Shown: positions 43,191 through 56,335, counted from the stretch's first letter. The stretch is DNA of 64,000 bases from Rosa chinensis (GCF_002994745.2 NC_037091.1:34164612-34228611); one strand, 5' to 3'. The notes: generated by a model from the sequence alone, not told the origin. Translations and numbers: made by a program.

Positions 43191-44346
43191 TCTAAATTTG
43201 TAAATTTTGTACTATAAACCTAGAAAATGAAAAATACTTAAGAGTGAAGAAATGAAAGAGTGGAAGGAGAAATGTGAAGTGAATACACTGAAATTTTTAT
43301 TTATAAAATACATTTTCTAAAATTTGTTTAAAAATTATGAGCCAATATAAAGGTTAATTGTTCGAATCTCGCGGCCTCCCATTAATTTTTGCAGGATTTT
43401 ATTTAATTTTATTAATGCTGACGTGTCAATATCGCGATAACTTTGGCTAATATCTTTTGATAACCCCTCTCAAAATTTGATATTATTGGCGATTTTGATT
43501 TTTTCGGTCCTTGGTCTGAAATGTCGACACCATCATTGTTGTTGCCCGAAGCTTCCCGGCTTGCTTCAGGAAGAACTGATGACAGCCTGCCGGACTATGG
43601 TTGAACAATGCACAAGTCCAGCAATAGCCCTTAACATTCTCATAGTGTCATACCTGAGATCCACCTCCATCAGCGCTGCTGCAACAAACTTGAATGACCT
43701 CGTCGACTAGAGGAAACGACTAACTTATATGACCCCTTTCAAATAGCATCACATCGATGTCCTAATCAAAATATGAGATTCCGCGGTCTTTAGACGTAGA
43801 GGCAACCGCTTCACCACCCAAGTCTCCAAGAAATGGAACGGCGCCACACCCACACCACCATTTTGCCATTGTTGTGCTAAGGTCCACCATTGGAGAATCC
43901 GATTGCACTCCTCCAAGGTCATTCAACATCAAATACTTTTTACATTGGCCAATCACACGAGTCCCCAACCACTGTACATTACTCTTTACATTGACCAATC
44001 ACTTTAGGACATATTGACCAATCACATTAGTTTGAACCACCACATGTAGTAGTCTTGGACCATATAATAATTTTCTTTTCTTTTCACAAAGAAACATTAT
44101 TTTCACTAGACCGAATGATATTATAACAAATTATATATTCAAATAAAAGAAATAATAGTCACAGACAGACATCCCGTATCTCAGATAAGACATGTACTAG
44201 GATTTTATATCAAAATGGATTAACTTAGCATAATAGTATCTCTTGTTGCACACGCCAAAGCAACGCTGGAGTAGACATGCCCCATTGATTTTTCAGTACT
44301 TCACCAGACTCTAATTCTAGGTCCTGGACCTGGAGTATAATATACT
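43191..44346. other. Intergenic DNA
   Basis: A plus-strand frame at 43477-43710 and a minus-strand frame at 43762-43998 have mixed composition and no recognised domain. They may be remnants. No element ends were seen. Confidence 0.4.
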
Positions 44347-44448
44347 CCAGACTCGTTTTCTATAATTTATTGGCAGGAGAAATGACTACTTTCTAGGCCA
44401 CCAAATACAGGTGCAAATATCCCTCCCCCCAACAAAATGGGTAAACAA

Positions 44449-44526
44449 GACAACTGAAGCAAAAAAAAAAACCACTCGAAGCTTGATGGACAACTGAAGC
44501 AAAAAAAAAACCACTCGAAGCTTGAA
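44449..44526. repeat. Short tandem duplication downstream of the WD40 gene
   Basis: ACAACTGAAGC followed by A10-11 and CCACTCGAAGCTTGA occurs twice, 40 bp apart. It is probably in or just past the 3' UTR of the WD40 gene. Confidence 0.85.
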
Positions 44527-44746
44527 ATGCAAAGACATCGAAAGAGCGAAATGTTCAAGCAAGTTTGAATGTTCACTGTACATATTTGTAGTCTAATCAA
44601 TTATCGCTTATTTCTACTGCGAACTTTATAACAACAAAAAATAGAACAGAGAATTCGGAAAGATAGGATGAAAACTTGAAGGCACCCGTTCTCTTAACCT
44701 TTCTAATGGATCATATAGCTCTGGCGGAAAGCCCTCTGCTGATCAA

Positions 44747-46078
44747 TCAAAAATAGGAATCAAGATATCCATATGTATGCCTTCTGTTATATTGCAACAA
44801 GCTTGCGTATGTTCGGTCCCAGATTCCTATGTACAAGGACTCGTCATCTGGACTTGCTGATACCCCCGAAATCTCTCCAAAGAAATCAATCTCTTGCCGT
44901 TTTTTGTAATCTGCCCTTGTACTATATATATGCACAAAATCTGCAGGTTCTGCAACCATCATAAACTGACCATCTGATGAAAACCGAATAGACCGAGTAG
45001 CACCCAAGTTATTCTTCAGAACTGCAATGGGTGATGAAAGATTTCTTATATCCCAAACTCGGGAAGTCTTGTCCTGATTTCCGGTGGCAAATATGCGGCC
45101 ATCAGGATGCCATGCAGAAGCAAAGGAGTAATCTAGATGACCAACAACCTTAGCAATAGTCTGGAAAGATCAAACAATGTGCATCTAGTTAGTGACAGGT
45201 TCCCACCTTTCAGCACTATATGCGGTCCTTTTAGTGAAAAACTTTGGTTTGAAACTTGGTGCTTTACTAATCAAAGGCAGGATCACAGATTATGATATTA
45301 CAAGAAACAGAAAGTATACACCTACATTCTGGACAATTATAAAGACAACTGCTTTAGCAAGAAAGTGTTGTGTTACTACAAGATCATCTATTATGCTCAC
45401 AATGGTGGGGTATTAGTGCATGTCAACAATCTGGATTAATTGTCGAAGTCAGTAACCTTGTACATGCATTAACCAACTAGGCATTTAGTTTGGTTGTGAT
45501 TATATGATTTAGTAGTTTATAAGCATTGGCGAAAGAATAGGTGAAACTTAGGATTATAAGATGCACACTTTCCTATTTGCATATTGCTATCAACAAATCT
45601 GGCATAGGGATAATTTCCTCAATCTCTAGAAATTTATATGATAATGAAGAAAGGGCAAAAGCTTAAAGAACATGATAGTCATATTGATTACTTTTCCCCC
45701 ATCAATCATCTTCAGAAATTCTAATGACTCTAACCTTCATAGCAACAATATTTTCTGCTCTAAACAACTGCAAAAATAAAATAAAATAAAATAAAATAAA
45801 ATCTTGGTACCTTTCCATTCTGAGAATCCATAAGCAATCCATCCACGTGATCTCCAACTACAGCAACAACCCTACGATCTGGGCTTATTGATGTATGCTG
45901 CAAAGAAAGCCAGTTCACCATCACAATGAAATAAATGGACAAATGATTGAGGCCACAACCACAAATATGAAGACATCCAGGAATTGTACACAACTAGTTG
46001 GCAAGCACATTATGTATTTTGCACTCTTTTACTTTAAATTATTTTCTTTGAGGTTTCCAAAGAATTAAACAAGAGGGG

Positions 46079-46111
<33 letters not shown>

Positions 46112-47914
46112 AGTTGACATTTAAATGATTGCCAATAACCTAGTACTCTTCAACACACAACCTCTAGAAGTAACACAACTGGTCTTCTAATAGTAATCTT
46201 TAGGGAAAGAATAGTCGGCAGAAATTGACATATATGTACAGGTTACAGTAATATTAATCCACAATAATCAATCTATGCATATGATGACTCACATTCACTG
46301 GCCAGGGGAATCGAAAGTGATTCAGAAGCTGAAATCTCTCCATGTCATATTCTCTTATACCACAATCATTATTGGATGCCATGAAATGCATTCCACCCCT
46401 GAAAGAGTTTGCAGTTCAGACTGTGTGTCACTTGTAAAAAGCAATAAGATCTAGATAAACAGCTTTCAGAAATAGGAAAGATACCCCAGGCTATCATATA
46501 TTTCAACAGCATTTGTGATGGCATTGTCATCGTATGTGGTTCGCGTACAAAAACTCACTCCTTCTTTATCAAGACGCTGCAGCAAAAGAGAAATAACATT
46601 ATACAAATCATTTAACAGAGCTAAATCACTATGTTGTCTCTAGTTACAATCAGTCTTATCCCAATTACAAACACAAAAAGTGGGCAACCAGACAAAAGCC
46701 CCAACTCCAATGAACAGACTTCCATTAGTAGCTAACACCTCAAGTGAATTTATGACATTCACCAACTAATATACCATTGTGGAAACTAAATATATGAATG
46801 CAAAAATAAGAGTATAGAACCATGTCAAAATGACCATTCATCTGTGGAACGCAAGAAGGAAAACCAGACAACAATCGGGTCATTTTGCAGTTTATCATTC
46901 TTGAGAACGTAAAAAGACGGGAAATTGCTATTGAATCTTATGTAACAGTGTCACTGCTTCAACGATGACAATCAAACAAATAATAAGTCAGAAGATGTAG
47001 AACTAAATTAGATAACCGAAACCTGACGAGTTCAAAAACTCCTTCTGTTACACTCCTTACAAAATCTGATAAATAACCAATCAATAGGAACCTCCTTGGG
47101 ATTACCAGAAATTTGACAAAGTATCTCATAACTGAGATGCAATTGAACATAATCAATTGCATCTCACTTTGTTACTTCTATGTTCATGTGTAAAGATGCC
47201 AAATCTATTCGAGTAGATAGCCCCACGCTTAGAATCAGGTGCTACTTCCAAATTCCCTGATATTTCTAGAATCAACTACAGCTCTGTAATTCTTTCCCAA
47301 GCTAAATATTGATGGCCAAATTGTACACATGTGAGACCTAGATACGTATATAAACTTGGATTAAAAAATAAAGAAACACATAGATACAACTCTGGTCAAC
47401 CTAAGAAAAGGTGGAAAACAATTCGTAATACACTTCTCAGAAACCGATATAACAACCCATTAGTTAAACCAAAGAGCAACAAAACCAGCTTCTCTTTGCC
47501 AAAACTCCAAAACCCGAACTCATATCATCACTTCACTATATATTCTGAACAAACCCTATTGGGAATGCCCAGTGCTAAATTCCGTTCTACCCATTTGATG
47601 CAGGTTCTAGCCCCACTGATATCTCTTCAGTTGCCTAGCAAAAAATATTTCCAAGGGCATCAATACTGTTCCAGAATTGTAATAAATATAAACTCAGACT
47701 GACATTATTCTCACCAACTACCACTAGTACATAAAAATTAAACTACGTCAAATCTAATGCAACTCTTTAAATGTAAATCACTTCTCACTCATCAGTTCAC
47801 GGAATTCCCTAGACAATTTGAATGTAAAATCCTAGATGCAACAATGAATACCAATGTACTGCAACTCAATAAGAATTTAAAACAAAAAGAGTATCAAATA
47901 CAGCCAAGTAGCAG

Positions 47915-47957
<43 letters not shown>

Positions 47958-49431
47958 AAGTAGAAAGTTACAAAACAACATTATGCTATAAAAATTGAGG
48001 TTCTCATTCATGTGAAAAATATATTTGAAAGATGATACAGAGCCAAGTTACGGTATCATAATTTTGGTCTACGATACGTCAATCCTCCGAGTATAGAAAA
48101 TCATCATAATGGCGGGGAAACAAAATGCAGAATTTAGATATTAACCCTAAGATAAGTCCAATTACGGGAGGTAGTTCAGAATTCCAAAAAACATCAAATG
48201 GTTGTCCTCTTAGAGAAACCATCTGTATAAAATCAGCTAAAAAAAAATTTATTTGTTAACCTTTTTCTTTCTACTTTGGACATTTACTCCAACTGACAGA
48301 GGGTACCAGTGAGATATAAAATGAAAAACTAACCTTGCAAGTAAGCTCTCCTTGGAAACCTCCAGCAACAAGAAAATTGTCCTTGACTGCTAGGGTGCTT
48401 ATCTGAGTCTGCATAAAACCCTCCAACAAACTTCCTGCATGTTTCTGCAAGACCATAGAACTTGGGAAAATCAAACTATATACATAAATAAAGGCCACAC
48501 ACAAATGTAAATGAACACTTAAGCATAAGAAATAAAATTGGGAAGAAAAAAAAACCATTTTCTTTTTCTTTGTTTAAGGTTGAAAAGAACTAAAATGATA
48601 AAATTTATGTATAGGTAACTTTACTACCTCAGTTGGTGCAACATGTCCTGAAAAATTGAGGACCTCAGACAAATTGCCAGATAGAGAAGACCAATGCATA
48701 ACTGAATAATTGGACATGAGATAGACGTCATGTTTTGAAGTAGCCCAAACCAGATTTCTGAGCTGTATGACAACATCATTAAAGGTTATCAACAAGGAAC
48801 AGAATGTAATGACGTGAATTAGTAATAACATAGCACTTGCAAGTCAACCAACCTGAAAATGAAGGATTGTAGGTTTAACCAGTCTTGTGTTGTGGAAGAA
48901 TTCATAGTAGTTGCCACCCTTCTGCATTAGTTGACACTCCTAGTGTCGAAGATTACATTGATTAGTAATGCCCACTGACTTCGATACTGAGTTGATAATC
49001 AGATATGAAAACAAGAGCTACTTAAGAACAAATTGAAACCTTGTCCACAGCTTCCCCAGATGAAGGGATATTCTCATAATTCTTATACTGTTCAAGCCTC
49101 GTCAATCTGTACTTCTCCCTCGTTATGTTTAACCTATCCCACGGAATACCCTGAATATCCTTTCCTTTTCTTGCTTGGGCAGAAGACGTATCCGACACCT
49201 GGTTAAGCTGATCAAACCTCAAGATAAGGGAATTTCAGGTCCTGTCTGTAAAAGCCAAAAACAAACCATGGGCACCAACAGATGAGGGAAACATACCATG
49301 TCGTATTCGTCAAGAACCATATCTCTACCATGATTTTCTTCATCGGCATCCACATCTGCGTCCTCAACGAAATCAGACATGTCACCCTCATCCGCCATAT
49401 ATTCAAATTGATGAGGCTGCTCAAAGGCCAT
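44747..49431 (-). CDS. WD40-repeat protein, 'C2A9.03-like' family
   Basis: Coding exons (minus strand): 49297-49431, 49040-49207, 48853-48939, 48628-48762, 48334-48444, 46485-46576, 46293-46398, 45811-45897, 44747-45160. All introns are GT-AG and every phase closes: 1335 bp, 444 residues. An acidic N-terminus (MADEGDMSDFVEDADVDADE) precedes SAQARKGKDIQGIPWDRL and REKYRLTRLEQYKNYENIP, the family signature. From about residue 110 on are WD-type blades, for example STLAVKDNFLVAGGFQGEL, YDDNAITNAVEIYD, SASPDDESLYIGIWDR. This is the conserved plant/fungal family related to the S. pombe C2A9.03 WD protein. The molecular role is not established; an adaptor beta-propeller is expected. The largest intron (46577-48333) carries an AT microsatellite. 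Confidence 0.94.
46079..46106. repeat. (GA)n microsatellite in a WD40-gene intron
   Basis: About 12 GA units in the intron between coding exons 7 and 8. Confidence 0.9.
47925..47956. repeat. (AT)n microsatellite in a WD40-gene intron
   Basis: About 15 TA units in the largest intron (between coding exons 5 and 6). Confidence 0.95.
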
Positions 49432-50130
49432 GCTCTATCTGCAATCAAGTCCAGAATTCAACATCATCAACACAACAAGAGTACAATTAACAAACACCCG
49501 CCACCCTTCCTTTCTCGATACGTACATTATGTATAAAGAAAGAAAATAAAAAAGGAAATCCATATTCCTACAAAATGAAGGCAACAGCCCTATCTTGTAT
49601 TAGTATCCCAAAACCACATGACACCCTCAGAGAAAACAACTCCTTGAGCTAATTCTAGGCAAAACCCAAGTACAAATTTCGAACACAAGTACTTCCACAT
49701 ACACACAAAAGTGTTATTATATGTTTTGGCACAAGATGAGTGCCATGAAGATTTCAAAAGTAATCGAAGTGGGGCATGCACAAACACAAATACACAATAT
49801 ATACAACCAACCCATAGTGGGTTTCAAAATTCAAATCACCAAATACCAGCACAATACAAAGAATCACCAAAACAACAAAAGAGTACGACTTGAAAACAAA
49901 CCCGTAGTGGGTTTCAAAATTCAAATCAAACCATTCAACGCAATTAAAACAATAAGAAGAAGAACACCCGGAAAGTCAGAAACCCTGTGAATTAAATTGA
50001 GAGAAAAGGAGAAAGGGGGTCAATCACCTGAAGCAATTTGTTGATTTGCGGTCTGTGCTGCTCTCTCTTTTGGGTCCTCTGCGTTTTGAGAATTGAGAGA
50101 GAGAGAGAGAGAGAGAGAAGAAATCGTGGA
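49432..50130 (-). promoter_or_regulatory. 5' UTR with intron, and promoter-proximal GA/CT tract, of the WD40 gene
   Basis: On the minus strand AAATTGCTTCAG|GTGATT at 50028/50027 gives a donor and TTGATTGCAG|ATAGAGC at 49439/49438 an acceptor, so a 589-bp leader intron is predicted, with only 7 bases of leader between it and the ATG. Upstream, a CT/GA microsatellite (50095-50117) would lie in the first, noncoding exon or core promoter. Leader introns close to the ATG are common in plant housekeeping genes and often raise expression. Within this intron, CCCGTAGTGGGTTTCAAAAT occurs twice (about 49811 and 49901), with a near-identical continuation. Confidence 0.6.
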
Positions 50131-50364
50131 GGTGGAACAATGAATATTAATACTAATAATAATGATAATGATAATGATAATATAAATAAGGGATGAGATT
50201 TGGGTATTGCATTTTCAGTGTGGGAATGAAAATTCGAGAGGATGATGATGATGATGAGTTAAATGTCACGTGGTATTTGTCGGCCGAGGGTCTCTTGGTT
50301 TTTGGGTAAAGTTTGGACGCGGCACGCTGTGGCTGTGGCTGTGCCCCCCTTGGTTTACTTGATT

Positions 50365-51290
50365 GACATCATGAAACACACAAGCACAAACAACACGAGA
50401 GGTGGCACTAATTATAGAACAAGCAATCACGTCCCACTATAATGATGTTTGGACTTCTTCAAATTCTTATTCTTCCATACAATTTACCATAGTGGTTCTC
50501 TTTTCCTTTTTTTATACAGGTAATAGAAAATCAATGTTGAGGTCATATTCAGTAGACATCACGCTAAGAACAAATGCACCCGAAGAGGCAGAAGACAAGG
50601 TTTTTGCGGCCCACTTGTGCACCATTCGCCAATCTTGTTTTTGTCTCTCAGTCTTTTCATGCACCCCACAAAGACAAGGTCAACGCTTTTTAATCACCGA
50701 CTATTTCATCCAATAATTCTTGTTATGGGTCGGTTCGGTTCGGTTCGGTTTTTAGTCTTAAATGAGAACTAAAACGAACTTGAACTTCAATTCGGTTTTC
50801 TAATTTTAAGAGTTCAAAACTAACCGAACTTCGTGTATAGTATGCAAAAAATACATACGTGTATTATTCGGACATTTTATCAAATAGTTCGTTGAAAAGT
50901 TCAGAAAAATAATTTTTAATTAATTAAATAATTAAAAATATTAATTTATATTCATTTTTGTTCAGTAATATGTGTAAAATATGGAAAAAAGAAGAAGTAA
51001 AAATCGTGTATAGTATGTGTATAATACTTTTGGCTTCAAAAGTATGGGAAATTTAACCAGTCCCTTTCAAAAATACGAAGTAGAGAAGTATTTTTAAATA
51101 AAACGTAAGTACGTGTTTTATTCGCGTATAATACGGAAAATTACTAACTAGGATGATCGCTTTCCTTGCACCACGTTTCATTATCTAAAAAAATAAAATA
51201 AAAATTATAAGATTTTCGGTTGATCTCCTTCAGACACATCTCATTATCCTATCTTCCAAAATTTTAAAATTTATATTTCTTATCTGATAT
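50365..51290. repeat. Diverged direct duplication, left copy
   Basis: TGACATCATGAAAC...TTTGGACTTCTTCAAATTC...GGTCATA...GAAGAGGCAGAAGACAAGG...CGGTTCGGTTTTTAGTCT and, further on, CTTTCCTTGCACCACGTTTC...TATAAGATTTTCGGTTGATC recur in the same order at 52133-52985. The middle (about 50840-51140) differs between copies. A GGTTC pentamer array (TCGGTTCGGTTCGG) is at 50730-50752. No gene. Confidence 0.88.
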
Positions 51291-51361
51291 CATTGTACAT
51301 ATCAGCAAATACTTGACTGCCACAAAGTTTCATACCATCACCAGACCCCGCATCACCCAAG

Positions 51362-51784
51362 TGTCATATCATGGGCTGGGCCCGATACCCACCGCAATGG
51401 TGCTCCCAATGGGCTACAACTTGGGTGACAAAGACCTCGAGTCCGCCTAATAGAGCCCACCGAAGTACACATCAGAAATTGCTATAACTACAAAGGAATG
51501 AGCCGCATCCCACATCGAAGAAACGGCAAACACATTTCCCATCCTTAAGTATATAAGTCAAGCTCAACCAGCTTCAGGAGGGTAATAACTTCTTCACTTC
51601 TACTGTTACTCTATCAAATTACATACATAGCCTAACTTCAGCATCGGAGAGGCATAAACTGTCTGGTACGGTTTATACCTGTAACGTTGAGTATTTCCTT
51701 TGACAGGGTCCTAGAAGTTACCTTGGTATCCGCTAGGGGGGTATAGCATTCTGCCTGACGTACCCGGATAGGTCACCAGAAACA
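51362..51784 (+). repeat. Probable 5' LTR of a truncated gypsy-type element
   Basis: The segment begins TGTCATATCATGGGCTGGGC and ends CCAGAAACA immediately before a primer-binding-like site. GC-rich, with TATA-like AAGTATATAAGTCAAG near 51546. No second LTR exists in the window, so the start is by analogy. Confidence 0.5.
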
Positions 51785-52132
51785 TTGGTGCCGTTTGTGG
51801 GAACTCTTGAATAGCACTACCCACTCTATACGATGGCTGAGCAAGAAGAGGCAACAAGCGCGGGTAGAAACGTCACCAGGGAGCTGGTTTTTAGTCCCGA
51901 TACCTCTGCCTTCGAGACACCAGACACAGGAATTGAAACTCATGGGCTAGGAGCCTTGGACCCGGTGGCAAGCAGCAACTCCTCACCAGTCCGGGACCCC
52001 CTAACCCCGATTTAAGAAATGGAAACCATGCGCGCGGAGATTGCAGCCTTCCGCGAACAAAGTCGGATCGACCGGTAACAACAGAGAATTGATCGAGAGA
52101 CTAACCTCCTCTCACAACAGAGGTTGCAGGAG
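51785..52132 (+). pseudogene. gypsy-type primer site and gag N-terminal fragment
   Basis: TTGGTGCCGTTTGTGGGAAC directly after the LTR is the characteristic LTR/primer junction of many plant gypsy elements. The ATG at 51833 opens MAEQEEATSAGRNVTRELVF up to a stop at 52013, and a frame beyond it reads EMETMRAEIAAFREQSRIDR, then a stop. A hydrophilic, coiled-coil-like gag N-terminus is typical. The element ends abruptly at 52132, where the duplicated host sequence begins again. Confidence 0.65.
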
Positions 52133-52985
52133 TTGACATCATGAAACTCCAAGCACGAACAATAGGAGAGGTGCTACTACTTATAGAACAAGCAATCACC
52201 AAACCACTATTACTTCCCACTATAATAATGTTTGGACTTCTTCAAATTCTTATTCTTCTTTGCAATTTACCATATTGGTTTTTTTTTCTTTTTTCTTTTT
52301 TATACAAAAAAAATTAGTAATAAAAAATCAATGTTGAGGTCATCTAGTAACATCATACTAAGAATAAATACACCCGAAGAGGCAAAAGACAAGGTTTTGC
52401 GGCCCCCACTTGGGCACTATTCACCAATCTTGTTTTTACCTGTCAATTTTTTCATGCACCCCGCAAAGACAAGGTCAATGCTTCTTAATGACCTACCATT
52501 TCATCCAATGGTTCTTATTAGGGATGGGTTCGGTTGTGTTCGGTTCGGTTTTTAGTCTAAACTGAGAACTAAACCGAACTTGAACTTTGACTTGATTTCT
52601 ATTTTTAAGAGTTCAAAACTAACAAAACTTCTGTTTGATTTGGTTTTTGACACACAAAAACCAAAACCAAATCAAACCGGTTAGGTTTTCAGCTCAGCTT
52701 TTTACTGTTTTTGATTTCGTGAACCCACCCCTAGTTTTTGTGCAATGATATTTTTTTACCTCATTATGTCAATCTCATTGCAACACATGTCATTATCGCC
52801 AATGTAAATATTGTTGTGGACTTTGGATGAGATTTATGATAGCTTTCCTTGCACCATGTTTCTTCATTTTAAAAAAATAAAAACATTTATAAGATTTTCG
52901 GTTAATCTCCTTCAAACATATCTCATTATCCTATATTCCAAAAATCTAAAATTTATATTTCTTATCTATATCTTTACTTGTTTAG
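52133..52985. repeat. Diverged direct duplication, right copy
   Basis: Partner of 50365-51290, same orientation. It contains GTTCGGTTGTGTTCGGTTCGG (about 52528) and TTTATAAGATTTTCGGTTAAT (about 52890). It is more diverged around the T-rich block at 52277-52310. No gene. Confidence 0.88.
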
Positions 52986-53935
52986 GAGATACGTTGCATT
53001 ATCTGCAACCTTATCAATAACGGAGACTAACTAAATAAAGGCATACTTCTTCACTTGCTCACACAATCTTCTGCATCTCCATATCAAGTTTACCTACAAT
53101 CTCATTCTACATACAAAACAATTTCCAAAGTTTTCCTTTGTTCTCCTTCTACAGACTGCAATCAATAGCTTGTTGGTGAAACTTCGTCGTGACATTGAGG
53201 AAGAAGAAAAATGATGCCTCGCAAATGAAGCAGCCATTGTTGCAGCTACGGCTGTTTACAAGATTAAGTGTTCCAATTAACCCCGACAATGTGGTTCAAG
53301 ACCATATGGCGCCTCAAATGTGGACAAATTATGAGAGAACACAGTACTTCTTACTTATAAATGAAAAACTTGTTATCCTTTATTATAAAGAACTTGTTAA
53401 ACTACTATATAGTCAAACACAGGACTTCTCACTTATAAATGAAAAACTTATGCCACTAGAAATGGCAGAAACAAAAACAAAAAGAAAAAAAAATTATGCA
53501 ATTTATTGTAAAAGGTAACCGTCTTCGCTAAAAGAAAATTATTTATAGCTTTTCCCACTAGAATTACTTTGTCAATATCCTTCTTTAGACAGTTCATGAC
53601 TTTTAGACTTGGACTACATCAAATAGATTTATTAATTTAAACTAGAAAATGTCCACACACCCGATGGGTGTGAGAGTAGTGGGGACTGGGGAGTTATAAT
53701 TCTGAGAGTGGAGTTTGAAATAGTTATTATTATTTTTTATTGTTTTATTTTGCTTTTTACATTTTTATCCCTGATGTTAAAATGTAATCCATGATATTTT
53801 AATATTTGAGGGTTATAATGATAAAAAAAAATCAATTTTGGCTAACAACACCTATTCTCTTAATAATAGTATAGATAAGCATCTATTTCTTTAAAAGACG
53901 GTGTTTTAAATAAGCGTCTATTTCTTTAAAAGACG
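52986..53935. other. Intergenic DNA
   Basis: CACTTATAAATGAAAAACTT occurs twice (about 53353 and 53430), a small duplication. A plus-strand frame from 53189 begins with GTG and not ATG and is not supported. AAAATGTCCACACACCCGAT at about 53645 resembles plant repeat text of unknown class. Confidence 0.45.
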
Positions 53936-55260
53936 ATGTGCGGTAGGCTTCTTTCTCCAAAGCTTTTTCTCTCATTGAGAAAACCTCATTTTTCTAGAAA
54001 CAATCACCGATCCTCTGGTCACTTCCCGTTGAGTGCTGGTGGTGCTAACGACCCCCTTTATGGGTTTGTTTTATCCAGCTTGAGCTCAGATATATGCAGT
54101 TTTCCTTTTCAAATTCTTTTTGTCCCTTAGATCCATACATGGACTTATTCATCAAAAATCTTTTCACAAATTAAGAAAAAACTAACTCATTTTGTTTCTG
54201 GAAAATTTTCAAGCTAGTCTCTTCTCATTAAGAGTCGCTGGCATTAGGCACACAATTTATCGATTTTCTTTATCAAGCTTAAGCTCATGAGGTTTCTTCC
54301 CTGTTTGCTTTTTTTATTTATTATTATTATTATTTTGTCTTATAGGTTTTAACTGAGATCTATTTATCAAAACTTAAAATTCTTAATAACGATTCTTTCT
54401 AGAAACTCTTAGTACTATGGTTTGTTCTCATTGAGAGTCTGTGATGATATTCACACTCTTTATATGTGTTTTTTTTTACCAAGTTGAAGTTCAGATTTGA
54501 GGCTTATTGCTTGTTCGTTTTGTTTTCCAGTTATTCCCAAACATTAAAAACATAGATCAATTTATCAATACCTCAAAATTCTGAAGAAAAATACTTTATA
54601 TAACATATATGTGCTTTGGTCTCTATAGGTTTTTAACCTAGATCAGCTCAAGCATCCTTGAGAATTGTTAGTGCTACGCATGCCATCCATCGGCGTACTT
54701 TCTGAGCCGAATAAGTTCAAATCTGAGGTTTTTATTTTTATTTTTTTCACTTTGCTTTTCTCGGTCTCCTAGACCTACTCATGAAATTATTTTTTTAAAT
54801 CATAATTTCACCTAGAGCTGAAGCTTAATGCATGGAATTTTTTTTATCTCATGTTTTAAAAAGATTCTTTCTAGAAAATCCTCATGATATGATTTCTTAT
54901 GGTTGAGAGTCGGTGACGCTATTCACACCCTTTATATATTTTCTTTATAAAGTTTAAGCTCAGATTTGAAGCTTCTTGCGTTCCGCTTTATTTGTTCAGT
55001 TTTCCCCAAACATTTTTCATTTATCAAGACCTGAAATTTTCAAGATTTTTTCTATATAAAATATATCTTAAGTACCCTTGCTTTGCTTTTTATTTTTTTT
55101 ATACATCTTCTAAACCTAAACATAGATCTATTTATTGTAATCCAAATTAATACTCAATATTTCTTAAGAACTTTTTTCGTGAAATCTTAGAATGAGTCCA
55201 TTTTCGGCACAAGCTGAATTTTGTTTAAATTATCTTTCTATTTCATCAAGTAGATTTAAG
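53936..55260. repeat. Degenerate long-period tandem repeat, unit about 200-250 bp
   Basis: A set of phrases recurs in the same order five or six times. The phrases are a TCATTGAGAGTC-like block (about 53970, 54225, 54433, 54655, 54901), then CACACCCTTTATATG-like text, then AAGTT(G/T)AAGCTCAGAT with (A/G)GCTTCTTGC, then a T-rich block, then TCTAGAAA (about 53991, 54398, 54874). Spacing is 205-250 bp. There is no reading frame. Not matched to any satellite or element I know. Confidence 0.7.
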
Positions 55261-55316
55261 TCAATCCACCTAATGTTTTTGTCTAAGCGCATTCCCAGTG
55301 TCCCAGCTAACCTAAA

Positions 55317-55890
55317 TTTTTAGGGGAAATGATCATTTACCCAATTTTAGCTTAAAAATTGCCCACTTGCTCCACTAATAGTTTTTTAATCCCATTTACC
55401 CAAAACACTCTAAGAGATTATTTCCCTAATACCCAATTAATTATTTTTTTTATTTTTTTGGGACTTTTTTGCCCTCTCCTTCTTTCTCACTTAGAGAGAG
55501 AAGTCATCCTCCACCTTGCTATGCTCCGGTGACCAGTGGCCGGCCGCGGTCTCCGGCGACTGGTGACCGGAATCCGGCGACTGGTGACGGGAATCCGGCG
55601 ACCAGTCACCGGAATCTCGAATCCGACTGCCGGACTGGTGACCAGATTCCGGCGTCTGATTTTACTACCCCCCCAATAATCATATTATTGCCCTCAGTAA
55701 CAAGTTCATTGGGGATCAATAATTAGTGAAAAATGAAGATGTTTTTAATTTTGAATGTTTTAGTAGGTTTATCCAAATAAATAATCTTATTATTTCCCTA
55801 ATAAACATTTTATTGCCCCCACCCAGTAATATTATTATTGCCTCCCAATAATCTTTTATTATTGCCCTCAAGTGAATTGCATAAACACCC
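55317..55890. repeat. Inverted partial copy of the 28.1-29.5 kb Mutator-like element family
   Basis: TTACCCAAAACACTCTAAGA, TTTCCCTAATACCCAATTAA, CCGGCGACTGGTGACGGGAA and AATAATCTTTTATTATTGCC match, in reverse complement, successive parts of the right half of 28086-29512. CCGGTGACC/CCGGCGACC units are amplified here (55530-55660). One end cannot be defined. Confidence 0.72.
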
Positions 55891-56335
55891 AAAACCAAAA
55901 TGAACACGCTACAAACGCATTTGATCAATTTATATGTTCAATTGTACACGTTACTTTTTTTTCCTTCCCCATTCTCGGAGCTCACAATATACCAAAAAAA
56001 CAAAATCACAGTATACCAAAAAAAAAATAAAAAATTCTCTGAGCACCCACGGAGTGTGACGCCGATGCAGGAGCGGTCGGGAGGAACTGTATCATCCCGA
56101 CTACCCGGCACTATCCAAAACTAAAAGAGCTTGGGAAAGGTATCTAGGTGAAATTTGATCCACGAGAAAGAGCAAGTAAAGCAAACGTTATAAGAAAGAA
56201 AATTAAATGGGTTGACACAAGAAGCCAAAGAACACTATGCAAAAACTATGCATTCTTAAAGAAACATCCTAGAGACTCAGTAGTCACTAGTCAGGCCTTG
56301 AAACAATCAACAAACTATCATGTGTGGGTTTGATG
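55891..56335. other. Intergenic DNA
   Basis: No supported gene or repeat. Confidence 0.45.

Noticed and set aside
49022..49040. Extension of WD40 coding exon 2 through its downstream stop
   Set aside because: The family sequence and phase require splicing at SGEAVDK|GTTTCA; the extra residues are intron translation.
53189..53518. 109-codon plus-strand frame
   Set aside because: It begins with GTG and not ATG, contains a small internal DNA duplication and a Lys run, and has no recognisable domain.
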